Positions 10,241 through 21,060 of a stretch of 64,000 nt of DNA are shown piece after piece. Positions within the stretch are counted from its first letter, which is position 1; every line of letters begins with the position of its first letter. A program made the translations under genes and the position numbers. This DNA is from Oreohelix idahoensis (taxonomy: Eukaryota > Mollusca > Gastropoda > Stylommatophora > Oreohelicidae). A model generated the notes under the pieces. That model worked only from the letters and a program-made list of their open reading frames with translations, did not search any database and was not told where the DNA came from. The DNA lies in contig JAMPIV010013724.1 of assembly GCA_024509875.1 (NCBI GenBank), positions 302,211 to 366,210 on the forward strand. Reading direction: 5' to 3'.

Positions 10241-11329
10241 CAAAAATAGGGCTTCGTAGACAGTGGCCATCGTCACAACACTCTACGTAACTATGGAATA
10301 CAGGAACGAGAAACGAGCAAGACTCATTATAGACGCAACCGCCTCGATAAATTACCTATTCACAAGGTTAGGCCAAAGTCTTTCTTAGTTAATTGCGGGG
10401 TCCGATTTTTACCATTCTGGACTTAAGATTATAGTTTTATTGTAACAAGTTATATGTCACCACATAGCTAATAAATATAAATATTGATTAAATTTTAATA
10501 CAGAGTGATAACATATATTCCTGATATCTAATTTGAGCTAATATTCGTTCCTTTTTTTTCGCAGCTAGCGGGTTCCCTGTAAGTTCTCGGCCCGATTGGA
10601 TCAAACAGGTTTAATCCGACCTAAGGCCGGCCGGCCCTAGACCGGATAACAAGACTAGAACCGTAATACTGTGTTTAGTTCGCTATATAGAATTTACAAT
10701 AGTACAGAATGGGTGGTAGGTTTTTATTTTTATGGAAACACGTGTATGAACAAAGAAACAAACAACGAGAGAAACCAGAGGCATTGTTCAGAGTTCCGGA
10801 TAATGTCTGTTTTACATGTAGTGCTGTGGGCAAGAAGAACAATCGTGTGAAAAAAAATATATAATTTATACACAATATGTAGAATTCTATTAAGAAAATA
10901 CTTGTGCTAGCAGTAAATTTCAGAGGTGTTTTTCAACTTAAAAAATATCTAATTGGTGCTGTCAGCTCTTCTGAGCTCATGAACATACCTCGGTGTACTT
11001 ATCTGGCACAGGTATGGAATGTACCCTGAAATAACTATCGGACTATGTAAACAAAGGTGCAGCTTGCTTTCAGGCCATTCTTAATCTTCATTAAGCAAGT
11101 CGTTGTCGTCGTTATCGACGTCGCAACGTGTCTTAGTTAAAATAATTTTTTTTATTAGTTTATAAACTTATATTCCTTACCAGTTTTACAGCAGCCCCTT
11201 AATTTATTTACTTATACTATATTAAACGGATATACTGTTTTTGCTACATAGGTCACTTCATTATCACTTCTGCAGTTTGTTTTTTGTTCCTTCTGCCACG
11301 ACCGCCGCTAGAATGGAAGACATTTACAC
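10241..11329. other. No gene seen
   Basis: AT-rich. A pyrimidine tract with CGCAG near 10560 and GTAAGT at 10579 looks like splice signals but encloses only a few bases. Partial similarity to 38850-39070 suggests that an older repeat surrounds the family 1 SINE copies. Nothing else recognised. Confidence 0.4.
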
Positions 11330-11553
11330 AAGTGGGTCAAGGTCAATGTAGTGCCATAGCAGATACTGCCGTATGGGAGTGAAGTGTTAGAGTCTTCACC
11401 ATACTAGGTCCAGTATCGAGAGGTGGGATGACCAGTTCATTTTCCTTCCCTAACTCAAAGTCAGGTACCCATTTACAGCTGGGTAGACTGGAGCGTGTCG
11501 AACCCGGCACCTTTGCTGCCAGAGACCAGTGCTCTAACCACTCTGCCAGTCGG
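11330..11553 (-). repeat. tRNA-derived SINE (family 2)
   Basis: On the minus strand the head is clearly tRNA-like: CTGGCAGAGTGGTTAGAGCA (box A) and CCGGGTTCGACACGC (box B), starting near 11553. The body CTCCAGTCTACCCAGCTG, GGGTACCTGACT and CTTCACTCCCATACGGCAG is shared with copies at 37848-38070 and 54300-54540. Transcription by RNA polymerase III from the internal boxes is the known mode for such elements. Confidence 0.82.
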
Positions 11554-12370
11554 ACGCTCTACCGTGTGGGTGGACAAACAAATAGTAGAACATGTCCTCC
11601 AAGACTGTCGGCTCCATGAGACGAGCATGGTGGTAGCATGGTCTTCTCCATCTTCTCTGTCATTTCGATTGCAACACGCCAGGAGAGAAGCCGCCGAACC
11701 AGAGTTGAAGTCAAGTTGCCTTGGACACGTGAGTTCATTTAGATAGAATATTATTCGTCAACATTTTGAAGTCCTGAAAGTGTTAGAAAGAATATAGGAC
11801 GATAAGTACACTATTAATTTGGCGCCGTGTTTAAATAATTATAAGGTCCATTTAATGTTATTTATTTCGCGTGCGGTTGGTTTTAGATCTAAATTTATTC
11901 GGACATGGCGTGCCTGGAGCAGATGGTCCATTTTCAGGAAATATAACACATGGCCGGTACTTGAACTGACATATTCAGTTATTACATTTGTGTAAATGAA
12001 AATAATGGTTAATTATTTCCATATTGTTTGGGGTTAAGGAAACCTTCAATGATCTTGTGTAAATCTGACACGTAGTCGGTTTAAATAATATGTAATTGTG
12101 GCGCGATTTAGATTGTTATATTTATTAACTACGGTGCTGATGCCGAAATAGTTTATTTTAGTATGGCGAGTGCTGCAATTTATTAATATATTACAGCTTA
12201 CTAGAATAAATTTCTGTGCGTCGTCAGTAATGTTAGACTGATAATTTGGTGTAAATATTAGTAAGATCTACTATAGCTAGTTAGTGTTAGCATTCTCAGT
12301 TTGATAGTCCTTTATACAGTGTAAATCTCTATTGGTTATCTGTAGTGCTTTAAATAGCTTTGTTAAGCCA
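11554..12370. other. No gene seen
   Basis: Apart from short ORFs overlapping the SINE head (11428-11746), this stretch is AT-rich and shows no domain or repeat. Confidence 0.4.
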
Positions 12371-12734
12371 TTATTTCTATAATATTTAGTATTATAATGT
12401 GAGGTTACCATATAATTTATAACCACGTGGCTGCATGCTGTTTTTGCAAGATGGTGTAACCATGAGAGCACGTGGTACGACTGGGTACCTGTGGTTGGTT
12501 GATCATGGCTGACTGTGGTGAGCGTATGTTTTCTGAATGGTAATTGTTGTTATTATTTCTATAATATTTAGTATTATAATGTGAGGTTACCATATAATTT
12601 ATAACCACGTGGCTGTATGCTGTTTTCGCAAGATGGTGTAACCATGAGAGCACGTGGTACGACTGGGTAACTGTGGTTGGTTGATCATGGCTGACTGTGG
12701 TGAGCGTATGTTTTCTGAATGGTAAGTGTTGTTA
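12371..12734. repeat. 182-bp tandem duplication
   Basis: The unit starting TTATTTCTATAATATTTAG at 12371 repeats at 12553 with only a few changes, to about 12734. It contains AACCACGTGGCTG and GTTGGTTGATCATGGCTGAC. The matching short minus-strand ORFs in each copy follow from the duplication and are not a protein family I know. Confidence 0.85.
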
Positions 12735-13029
12735 TTTATGCTATTGATTTTGTTTACTTAAACATTGTTTTTCAGAAAGTCTACGAACACTGTCTGGGTG
12801 TTCGGTAGAATTAAATATTGTTCTATATAAGGCTTTGAGTTGCTTGAATTGCTAAGTGTGCTGCTGATAGGGTTGCAAACAACAAATAATTTCAACCCCT
12901 GTCAAACGATCCTTTATTAAATTTTCTTAGTGCATGGGTCTTGGGTGTGAGCTAGCCACGTCGACATAAGTTCGCCTCAACTACACCTAGCCCCTGTCAC
13001 AGTAATAAGATGCTTCATCTTACACACAT
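12735..13029. other. No gene seen
   Basis: Unassigned AT-rich sequence. Confidence 0.35.
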
Positions 13030-13290
13030 TGCTGAGAGAGTTTACCATGTGTTTGTATGTTGGTATACTAAGCATCTGAAGTTTGATTGCTATATATGGG
13101 AAACGTGACCTTTGCATCACGCGCAAAATTATTCCATGTCGGAATATTTTGAAATTACCCCAATCAACATTTATGTTTGAAAATGATTGGAGCTTTTGCT
13201 TAGCTTCATTACAAACAGATGCGGGCGAGGACAGTGAATATAACCTCATGCGTTTCAGATTAAGACACTGTGAGAAATCGCTTGCCACGA
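13030..13290 (-). repeat. Dispersed repeat, also at about 18960-19230
   Basis: The reverse complement shares ATTTCAAAATATTCC, GCAAAGGTCACGT and CCATATAT, in order and spacing, with the plus strand near 19110-19165. The second copy lies inside the inverted-repeat element 18022-19937, so this is probably a fragment of the same transposon family. No protein is recognised in either copy. Confidence 0.5.
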
Positions 13291-13835
13291 CACAACCAGA
13301 CTTGCCAGAAGTTAAAATTCAGAATTTCCATTTATCAGACCTGACTTTGTGGAACAATCTTGAAGGACTTACATAGCCCAGGAAAACCATTTTAATAAGG
13401 AAGGCTGAGGAAACTAAAACCAACGGAGTCATAGAGGGAATTATGTTATAAAAGTAACGACCCCCAAGAACACGTGTAAGAGACATAATCAAGTGCCTTA
13501 ACTTCACTCATCTCAGTAAAACGTCTGTGCCAGGATTGGCATAAGTTGTCATTTTACATTCTATGTTTTTCATTACTAACATGTGAACTAATATTTCTAT
13601 ATCACCATGTGAATATTAATATGTGAAAATCGCTAGTGGATGTCCAAGTCAGTTGAGGCTGGCAACCTCAGCATTTAGAATGATGATTTCATGAACCACC
13701 ACTGCAAGGGCTGGTTACTGCTTTATCGCTAGTTTCTTAAAGAGACCTAAAAGCATTTGGTAATCCCAAGTTCTATATGGAGCAGGGAGGGAAAGATGAA
13801 AGAAATGATGTACATTCTAAGTATAATACTTACTG
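13291..13835. other. No gene seen
   Basis: Unassigned. Short ORFs only. Confidence 0.35.
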
Positions 13836-14010
13836 TTTCAAACCAGTGTAAATGTCTATGTAAACATATTCACTTTAAAATTAATGAAAGTTTCAAACTT
13901 TTCAATTAGTGTAAATGTAAATGAAAACAGATTCAATTTATATTGTGAACACTTTTCAAACAGCGTGGATGTAAATGTAAACATATTCTATCTGTACTAT
14001 TAACCTTTTC
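13836..14010. repeat. Degenerate tandem repeat, about 55-60 bp unit
   Basis: Three successive blocks share TTTCAAAC, then GTGTAAATGTAAATG or a variant, then AACATATTC, then an AT-rich tail. Two shorter partial units follow to about 14050. Divergence between units is visible. Confidence 0.6.
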
Positions 14011-14545
14011 ATTTAAATGTAAAATAAGGATAAAGTTTTTCAATTTAAATGTACAGAAAATTTCTCTCGAGGGATTAAGTTTAATTCTCATCGAGGGTAA
14101 ATTCTGAGATAGATGGGATGGTAGGATAAGAGAAAGGGGACACATAAGTATGTGTTGGGAAATGCAATACCCAGGAGAGCGTTTCGTTTCTATTCTTTTA
14201 TCATAGTTGTTGGTGTTGGTACCAGTGAAGGTACTAATCTCTGGAACAAAGTGAGGGTAGAAGTGGGCTGACGAAAAACGCGGGACCAGCTTGACAGTTG
14301 CTTGTGAGTGGTCCAACAATGGCCAAAACTCAAGAGTATCTAATATAGGCTTCAATGGAGTCTATTTGTACACAAGATTACTCTTGGCAGAAATGTAGAT
14401 AGAAGAGTAGTAAAGTTTCTATCATATGGGAGTGTGACGTGCATTGGAAAAGAGCCTACAGTAATCTGACAGCTTATTGTAACCTTATAGCTGCTCTCTG
14501 ATTTGCTAGCTAAACACGCATTATACAAACTGTCTATTTCGGCAG
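14011..14545. other. No gene seen
   Basis: Unassigned. The minus-strand ORF 13933-14355 overlaps the tandem repeat and has no recognisable domain. Confidence 0.35.
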
Positions 14546-14633
14546 CTCACCCTTTTGTCCCCGCCCTCTTTCCTGTAAACACGGGCTAACTCACCCTTTT
14601 GTCCCTGCCCTCTTTCCTGTAAACACGGGCTAA
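14546..14633. repeat. 44-bp tandem duplication
   Basis: CTCACCCTTTTGTCC...CCTGTAAACACGGGCTAA occurs at 14546-14589 and again at 14590-14633 with one difference. Confidence 0.9.
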
Positions 14634-15403
14634 CTCAGTGTTTACAATCTTCGTTGACCTGTCAGTCATAACAGGAAACAAATCACGCTTTGTTTTACTC
14701 CTTTCCACTCACGCGAGCTCATCTGTCAATCATATAATACTTGACAGACAGACAGCTCGTGAGAAAGGCGGAACTGACCCTTTGAAGTTTGCTTAGGAAA
14801 AATCTAAGAATCCCTAATATCCTTTGATCTCGGAACACGAGCATTCTACAGGTAAAACCGCTAGGAGAGCAGAAAGTCTTTTGATGTCGGTCACCACTCC
14901 AGACGAGAATCTCTGGAAGACCGAAACGTAAGCCTTATCTTGCATCACCGCTTATGAATTTTTGTCCTACAGTAAAGCGAAAAAACGCCTTTAGAGATGA
15001 AAGAAATCCAATGATATATATATTGCTGTTTTCTTTAACCCAACCATCAGTATCAGTCAGAATTTGAGAAGAAAGTCTAGAGAGTAGACATAACCATTTC
15101 TTTTGGATTATTGGTTAAAAAGTGATTCGTGGAGATGTTCATTCTGGATTTTTTGGTAAATAGTTCTAAGTGTTAGACGTATTTTACAGTGGTAGCATTT
15201 AAAGTTAAACACTTAAATACTTTAAACATACAGTTAAATACTTCACTTAGATATTTTTCTTTGCTAGTAAGGCAAATTAAATAAAATAACGCGTAGCGAG
15301 TTTCATAACCAGATATTCAATTCAAATGTTAGACGCTACATAGCTGAGACGAGACGGTAATTTGTGTTTACAGTGTAGACGGACGAAAACACTTAAACTC
15401 TCC

Positions 15404-15404
<1 letters not shown>
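14634..15404. other. No gene seen
   Basis: Unassigned sequence without long ORFs. Confidence 0.35.

Positions 15405-15443
<39 letters not shown>
15405..15443. repeat. (GA)n microsatellite
   Basis: An unbroken GA dinucleotide run of about 38 bases. Confidence 0.98.
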
Positions 15444-15446
<3 letters not shown>

Positions 15447-15904
15447 ACAAGACGGTTAACCAAACCGGACTTAGAGGCTAGACGGCTGATAGTGGGAGGG
15501 AAACAAATACTGTTTATATTTCATTTTATAATTATTGTTATTATAGCGTCTATTATTTGTGTTAAATGCCATACGACAAATTAACAGACACCGACAATTT
15601 ACTAGCTACTAAATGATAGGTGATAGGTTGTACGTGGCGCATTGTGAGAAAAAAAAATAAATAACACACTGTGCGTGTGACTGCCAGCTGCGAGAAGGGG
15701 CGGGGGAGTCTTCGTCAGCACAGTACGACCAAAATCCGCGGCCAGCGATGTTTGTGTGTGTAGGCGTAGAACGAACACCGTGTATCTTTTAAATTTGTCA
15801 GGATTTGACAGAGCGGAGGAGAGACGGTCGCGTCCCCGCCTATACATATTTATATTTACATAAAGTGGTAGTATTTTCCCACAAATGTTTCTTGTATTTT
15901 TTCG

Positions 15905-16786
15905 CAGACTTGATTCTCGAGTAGACGACCAGCGTCTAAATTGGAACTCACATGTACATGCACTGACCAAGCAAACGGCACAGAAAGTTTACCAGCTAGC
16001 TAAAATCAAACATTTCCTAGATGAAGATGCACGAAAATTGTTCTATATATCTCACATACAAGCAAACCTTGACTATTGCTCCACAATCTGAGATGGTTGC
16101 TCAATGTCCAACACAAAGAGACTCCGTTCACTAGAAAAGCGTGCAGTGCGTCTAGTCTCTGACAACTGCCTAACTCAGTGTGTAGATTTCTATAAAAATC
16201 TCCGAATACTGCCCTTAAGAAAGCGCCTTCTATTTAACAAAGCTAAATTTGTTCACAAAATCCTGTCACACAATGCTCCAGCATATCTGTGGCCAATGTT
16301 CAATTACAATGAAAGACGCAGTCTACGCTTTAACAGATTGCAAGTGCCCAAGCCTAGGCTTGACTTATTCAAGAAAAGCTTAGCGTACTCTGCTGCTCAT
16401 CTTTGGAATTGTCTTCCACATAACCTAAGAAACAACCTCAGTCCCTATTCATACAATCATAGACTTTTTGAATACTTTCTGAATTCTGATTACATGCTCC
16501 CCTAATCGGATTATCTTTTCTTATAACATCAACTGTAGGTTCTAATGACGATGTTTGTACTTTTCAACATATGTTATGTCATGCTTATAAGTAATTAATG
16601 TTAATATGAGTGTGCTATATTATTATTTTACTTTACATTGAATTTCTTGAAATTGATATGTAACATGCATATGAGAATAAATGAATTCAGTATGAAAGGT
16701 GGGCGAAAGGAAGGGCAGAATGTTAGACGGGTCTGTGTGCCCAATTCTTAACCCTTTGAAAATAAAGTTCGTTCGTTCGTTCGTTC
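15905..16786 (+). pseudogene. CR1/L2-group LINE, 5'-truncated 3' end
   Basis: The plus strand encodes the region after the RT of a CR1-group ORF2: LNWNSHVHALTKQTAQKVYQ, then KIKHFLDEDARKLFY, HIQANLDYCSTI, and after one in-frame stop near 16089 LRSLEKRAVRLV, FNKAKFVHKILSHNAPAYL, FKKSLAYSAAHLWNCLP and a short C-terminus ending at 16505. The RT proper and endonuclease are absent. A 3' UTR of about 260 bases leads to AATAAA at 16761 and a (GTTC)n tail at 16767-16786, the usual short-repeat LINE ending. 5' truncation is the normal outcome of target-primed reverse transcription. CR1 versus L2 is not decided. Confidence 0.8.
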
Positions 16787-18021
16787 CTTATTCTATTTCA
16801 TGCTAGAAGTGTATACTAGCCGATTATACGGTGTGACTGTAATTTAACTACTGGACTTACTAAATCCAGAAATATTATTTTAACAGCCAACAAGTCGTGT
16901 ATACCTGGAAACATTATTATTACAGTTGTAATCCCAGTGGAGTACAAATCTATACACTATGCAGGAGTGGCCCTTTGGCAAAGAGTCGGCCGATAGAAAA
17001 TCCATCATCATCATTTGTAACATTTGTAGCAACCGGAATTTTTCCAGATTTTCTAGAAATGTTCCCCTCTCTTAAAACGGCAAACACCAAGGATTCTCAC
17101 ACTTTTCAATATTTGTAGTAACCCTATATCCAGATAGAAGTTCCAGACGAGCGGGAAACAAGACTGTTTTCCCCGCCCGCCCTCAACATTGCAAGAGTTG
17201 TCAAAACGGAAATATTCAGTTGTAGTTCCTGTGTCTATACTCACATTCCCCTGTGCACCCATCGGAGGAACGGTGCTAGTCTTTTTAGAACAGTGAAGTC
17301 ACCCCTTTAGGACTTATATCGTCACCAGGATTCATCGTGGAAGTAAACTTATTCGGCGTTTACCTTATTTGTTTGTTTGTTTGTTTTTTTGGGGATGATC
17401 TGGGGCCAATTTGTATCCTCGACAGCTGGGGTGATACATTAGTCAACAGTACCAGTAGGGATTATGTTCGTGGAATACATTTACCAAGGGATACCAAAGA
17501 CCCAAGGGAAGAATACAAAAATAGGTAAGAGTGTGAGAGATGGCCACATGAATGAGAGAGTGTGTGTTGATTTTATTGTTGCTGGAAATTATCTATTAAT
17601 TTTTGGTGGTTTGATTTTTGTTTACTTTACTTGGTCATATATTGTACCAATATTGTTATTCTGTAAACCTAGTGCTAACTTTCAACCTTTGGGTTAATAT
17701 TTTCTTTGGGTTATTTTCCTTTATACGATGAAGGCGCACCATTCTTCTTTATTTCCTCTATATGTAAATGATTTTCTTGATACCTTTGGTTAACTTGATG
17801 TTGTAAATTGTTTAGTGATAATAAACAACAAGAAAACTTAACTTTGTGTGTTGGTCAGACCCATACCAATTTATCCTTAGTTTTTTCACGTTTATGTGTC
17901 TTGTTGTCACATATTGTTGTGTGTGTGTGTGTAGAGTAACCTGTGCTTATTTTAGACAGGGAGGCAAAGACTGTTTTGTAACAAAGCATAGTTGTACGGA
18001 TAGGCTGGATGAGAGAAACCT
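16787..18021. other. No gene seen
   Basis: Several ORFs of 60-77 codons without known domains. A good splice-donor-like AAATAG/GTAAGA at about 17524 follows the ORF 17337-17528, but no acceptor or matching exon can be supported. Confidence 0.4.
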
Positions 18022-19937
18022 GCTTTTGTGAAGAATTTAAGCACTTATTTATCAGCTCGTTTGGAGCCGCGCTGGTGTAATGGTTACAACGTTACTGAAT
18101 AACCTGAACGGCTCCTGAGATAAACCCTCTGTGGATGGGAAGGAGCGAAGCTCCTGACCGGGTTGGAAGGAAAGTCCACAGGCTCCCCAGCCTCGCAATG
18201 ACATATCATTGGGCCAAAGGGCTGAAAGCCCAAGTGCCGCTGGTTAAGGAAAAAAAATCAGCTCGTTTAATCAGCTGATTTACTCAGTGGAATTCTATTA
18301 TTTAAGTATAGCTCTGTTTAGAATGTGTGTAGTAATTGACTGAGACAAACATGCTGTAACTTTAAAATGATCAAATCGAAGTTAAATTACAAATAACAAA
18401 ATTTAATAATCACTTTAGTTTTAACAGTTTGAGAATAATTTGAATAGTTATGGCTAAAGAAAACCTATCATCCTCGTATTTAGGGATTGCGAAAAGGGGT
18501 AAGAAGTTCAGGTGGCAGCATATGTTTGAACTTATCTGCCAATGACGGTTCTGTCTTTTCACACTGATCACTCGTCTCTGGTCAAGGTTGTCGGGTGTAG
18601 CTCGTCTCCCAGAACTTCAAGGAAAGTCTTCACAGTGCATCCTTTGTCTTAATGCGTAGGCCACTGATCCCGTCTTGTTCCAGAAATAGCACGTTTTGCT
18701 GGTACCACCAATAAGACAATCCTGGCTACAGACTTGTCGCACAGATGAATAAAAGAGACGAATCTTCTCTTACACGTGTCTGGGATTTCTTTTAATTTTA
18801 CAATAGATTACCCCTTCTGACGCCGTGTTTTTTTTCAGTTTCCTAGTCCCGGTTTTTCTGTATTAAAATTTGAAAGAGATTTCCTGTGCTTCATAAGTCT
18901 TATCTGGTTCTCCAATAAAAGGTCCGGATAACAATTAGGAATTATGAATCTAGTTCTTCACTCTGGCGAAGGTCTGATGTCTTGGCGAGCGTGCAAATCA
19001 CAGAGAAATAAAACTGTGAAATTGTCAGCCAATATTCCCTACAGAGATGTTATGAATCTAATCAGAAAGATCCAATCATTTCAAATCATGCAGATAGGGT
19101 GTGATATTTCAAAATATTCCCACGTGAAACAAGGTGCGTGCCTGCAAAGGTCACGTATTACCATATATGGACATATGATGCCTTGCATACACTCTCACAA
19201 ACACAGTTGTAGACTCATATTATCTAAAATGTAATAAATCCATGATTACGTTTTAACCAAGGACCGGAAGCGATTACATCACTCTTGTCTACCCACATGT
19301 GTCACACAGACGGTAATGTCGTCTTATCAGCGGTTCAATCTAAACGCGCCGGCGGCTATCTTATCTCAGCTCCTCGTAGGCTGGGATGACCGGGTAACAA
19401 ACCGGTGACATATCTGCAAGGAGTGTCACAAATGTGATATTTATCACCTACAGGGTGATTTGATAAAATCACATATCTGCAACTTAGCAGACAAATAAAG
19501 AAAGAAAGAAAGAAAAGTGCGATAATTGACAGCACATAATAAAAATCAGTACCACAAATGTACCGATACTTCCGGAGAGAACCAAAGATCGATAGAGGTC
19601 GTCCGTTTCGTCACACAGCTAAGTGAAACCTATAAGCTACCAAAGTGAACTTTTCCATAAAACCTACTATCATTCAATGATGAACATTTTCTTTTAAACT
19701 ATACAGTTATTTTAACCCTTGTTAAAACTAAATGATTATTAAATCTGTTATTTGTTATTTTACAAATTTAACTTCGATTTAACCATTTAAATGTACTGCA
19801 TGTTTGTCTCAGTCAATTTACTAAACACACTCTAAACAGAGCTTTACTAGAATAATAATAATTCCTCTGAGTAAAGCAGAGGAGGGGGCTTAACGAGCTA
19901 AAACTAATAATTGCTTAAGCCTTCACAAAAGTTGTCA
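18022..19937. mobile_element. Putative DNA transposon with long inverted repeats
   Basis: The left part (18022-18470, ignoring a later SINE) and the reverse complement of the right part (about 19650-19937) match over roughly 250 bases: CTTTTGTGAAG, TTTAAGCA, AGCTCGTT, TTTACTCAG, AGCTCTGTTTAGA, TTGACTGAGACAAACATGC and AAATCGAAGTTAAATT occur in the same order on both arms. The interior of about 1.2 kb has no transposase-like ORF; part of it recurs at 13030-13290. This fits a non-autonomous, foldback-like element. Exact termini and target duplication could not be fixed. Confidence 0.6.
18063..18256 (+). repeat. SINE inserted in the inverted repeat, with 12-bp duplication
   Basis: Starts GGAGCCGCGCTGGTGTAATG, a tRNA-like head also seen at 35817, and ends in an A-rich tail. 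It is bounded by the perfect duplication ATCAGCTCGTTT at 18051-18062 and 18257-18268. The duplication proves retroposition into the left arm of the inverted-repeat element. Confidence 0.88.
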
Positions 19938-20151
19938 GCAGATCATAGAATTAACATGCTCAGCCATTGTTTTCGCTTATCTGAATTTCTTGTGAATATC
20001 CCGTGGGATAGAAGCGTCATTACCCTTCTATCTATATCTCTGCCAAGAGTAATCTTGTGCGAAGGTAGACACCTTTGACGAGCCACTTTAGATACACTTG
20101 ATGTTTGGCCACTGTTGGACCACTACTGCAAAGCAGGGGAGGCAATGCCGT

Positions 20152-20154
20152 CAT

Positions 20155-20208
<54 letters not shown>

Positions 20209-20397
20209 AAGGTAAAGGAACCCGTTACACGCCCATTTAGGCATATTGGGAATATGGTGTTAGGCCCATATTATCTTGACCGTCGGCACATATACCTTCC
20301 CAGAGTTGCTCTGGTACCCATTTGGGGCTGGGTCGACCCAGGAGCCGTTTGTGGCCTAAAAATATGGGGATATGCGCTAGGAAGCCAGTGCACTAAC

Positions 20398-20490
<93 letters not shown>
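20152..20490. repeat. (CA)n/(TA)n microsatellite block with internal SINE
   Basis: (CA)n then (TA)n to 20203, a 197-bp SINE-like unit, then (TA)n from 20401 to 20490. Long open frames across it, made of alternating Ile and Tyr codons, are microsatellite artefacts. Confidence 0.95.
20204..20400 (-). repeat. tRNA-like SINE inside a (TA)n run
   Basis: On the minus strand: AGTGGTTAGTGCACTGGCTT (box-A-like head), GGGTCGACCC, GGGTACCAGAGCA, and an end with repeated GGTAAA-type units (complement of AAGGTAAAGGTAAAGG at 20204). TA repeats on both sides suggest insertion into a microsatellite. A different family from 11330-11553, though with a similar GGGTACC body motif. Confidence 0.6.
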
Positions 20491-20492
<2 letters not shown>

Positions 20493-20828
20493 ATTTTCCA
20501 TTGACCAGAAGTGCGTATTTATCATTAACATCATCATCATCGTCATCACCATATTTCTCTACAGTTCCCTACAGAGCTCAGGTCTTCAACAAGTTCACAC
20601 GCCAAGCCTTCTTATCCTGTGCCACAAGTCTCCAATGCTCTTCTCCCTCCACGTGTAATTAGATCTGCTATTTCTCTTACACTAGAGATTCGAGAATAAA
20701 AGCTGGCTTGTAATACTGTTAACTGGTTTCCTAAATATGTGTGTCCTAACTAACACCAGTCTTCTTCTCACTACTTGTTCCACTGGCTTTTGTCCTGATT
20801 GTTGTTTCTATCAATTCCCTCCACATTG

Positions 20829-21060
20829 ATTCCTTGTCATGTTTTGTAATGATTCTATTCTATTCTGCGCAAGCACCCATTTATAAAACTCTCGAACACC
20901 TTGGTTTTTGTTTTTTTGTTGTCTTTTTTACTCGATTGCCGTACAATTGGATAAGTTTGACATATTACAGTAGTTGGAGATTCTTTTAATTATGTTGCAC
21001 ATGATATTTTTTATTTCCATATATTTCTCACTTCAATGAAAGATTCTCTTGATTCTTGTA
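20829..21060 (-). pseudogene. Degenerate LINE C-terminal fragment
   Basis: Faint match to the minus-strand LINE fragment at 55172-55460. Both share the nucleotide block CGCAAGCACCC..TTATAAAA, which encodes an INGCLRR-type motif on the minus strand, and an AATGAAAG..TCTTGT..TTTTTGTATTTTT block. Heavily decayed. Confidence 0.4.

Noticed and set aside
10545..10585. A tiny exon with pyrimidine tract, CGCAG and GTAAGT
   Set aside because: It would be about 14 bases long with no flanking exon or conserved peptide; chance match is more likely.
17337..17528. An exon ending in a strong donor (AAATAG/GTAAGA)
   Set aside because: No acceptor, no recognisable peptide and no partner exon.
20098..20658. 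A 186-codon plus-strand ORF
   Set aside because: It is built from Ile-Tyr repeats of (TA)n microsatellites joined across a SINE; no real protein signal.
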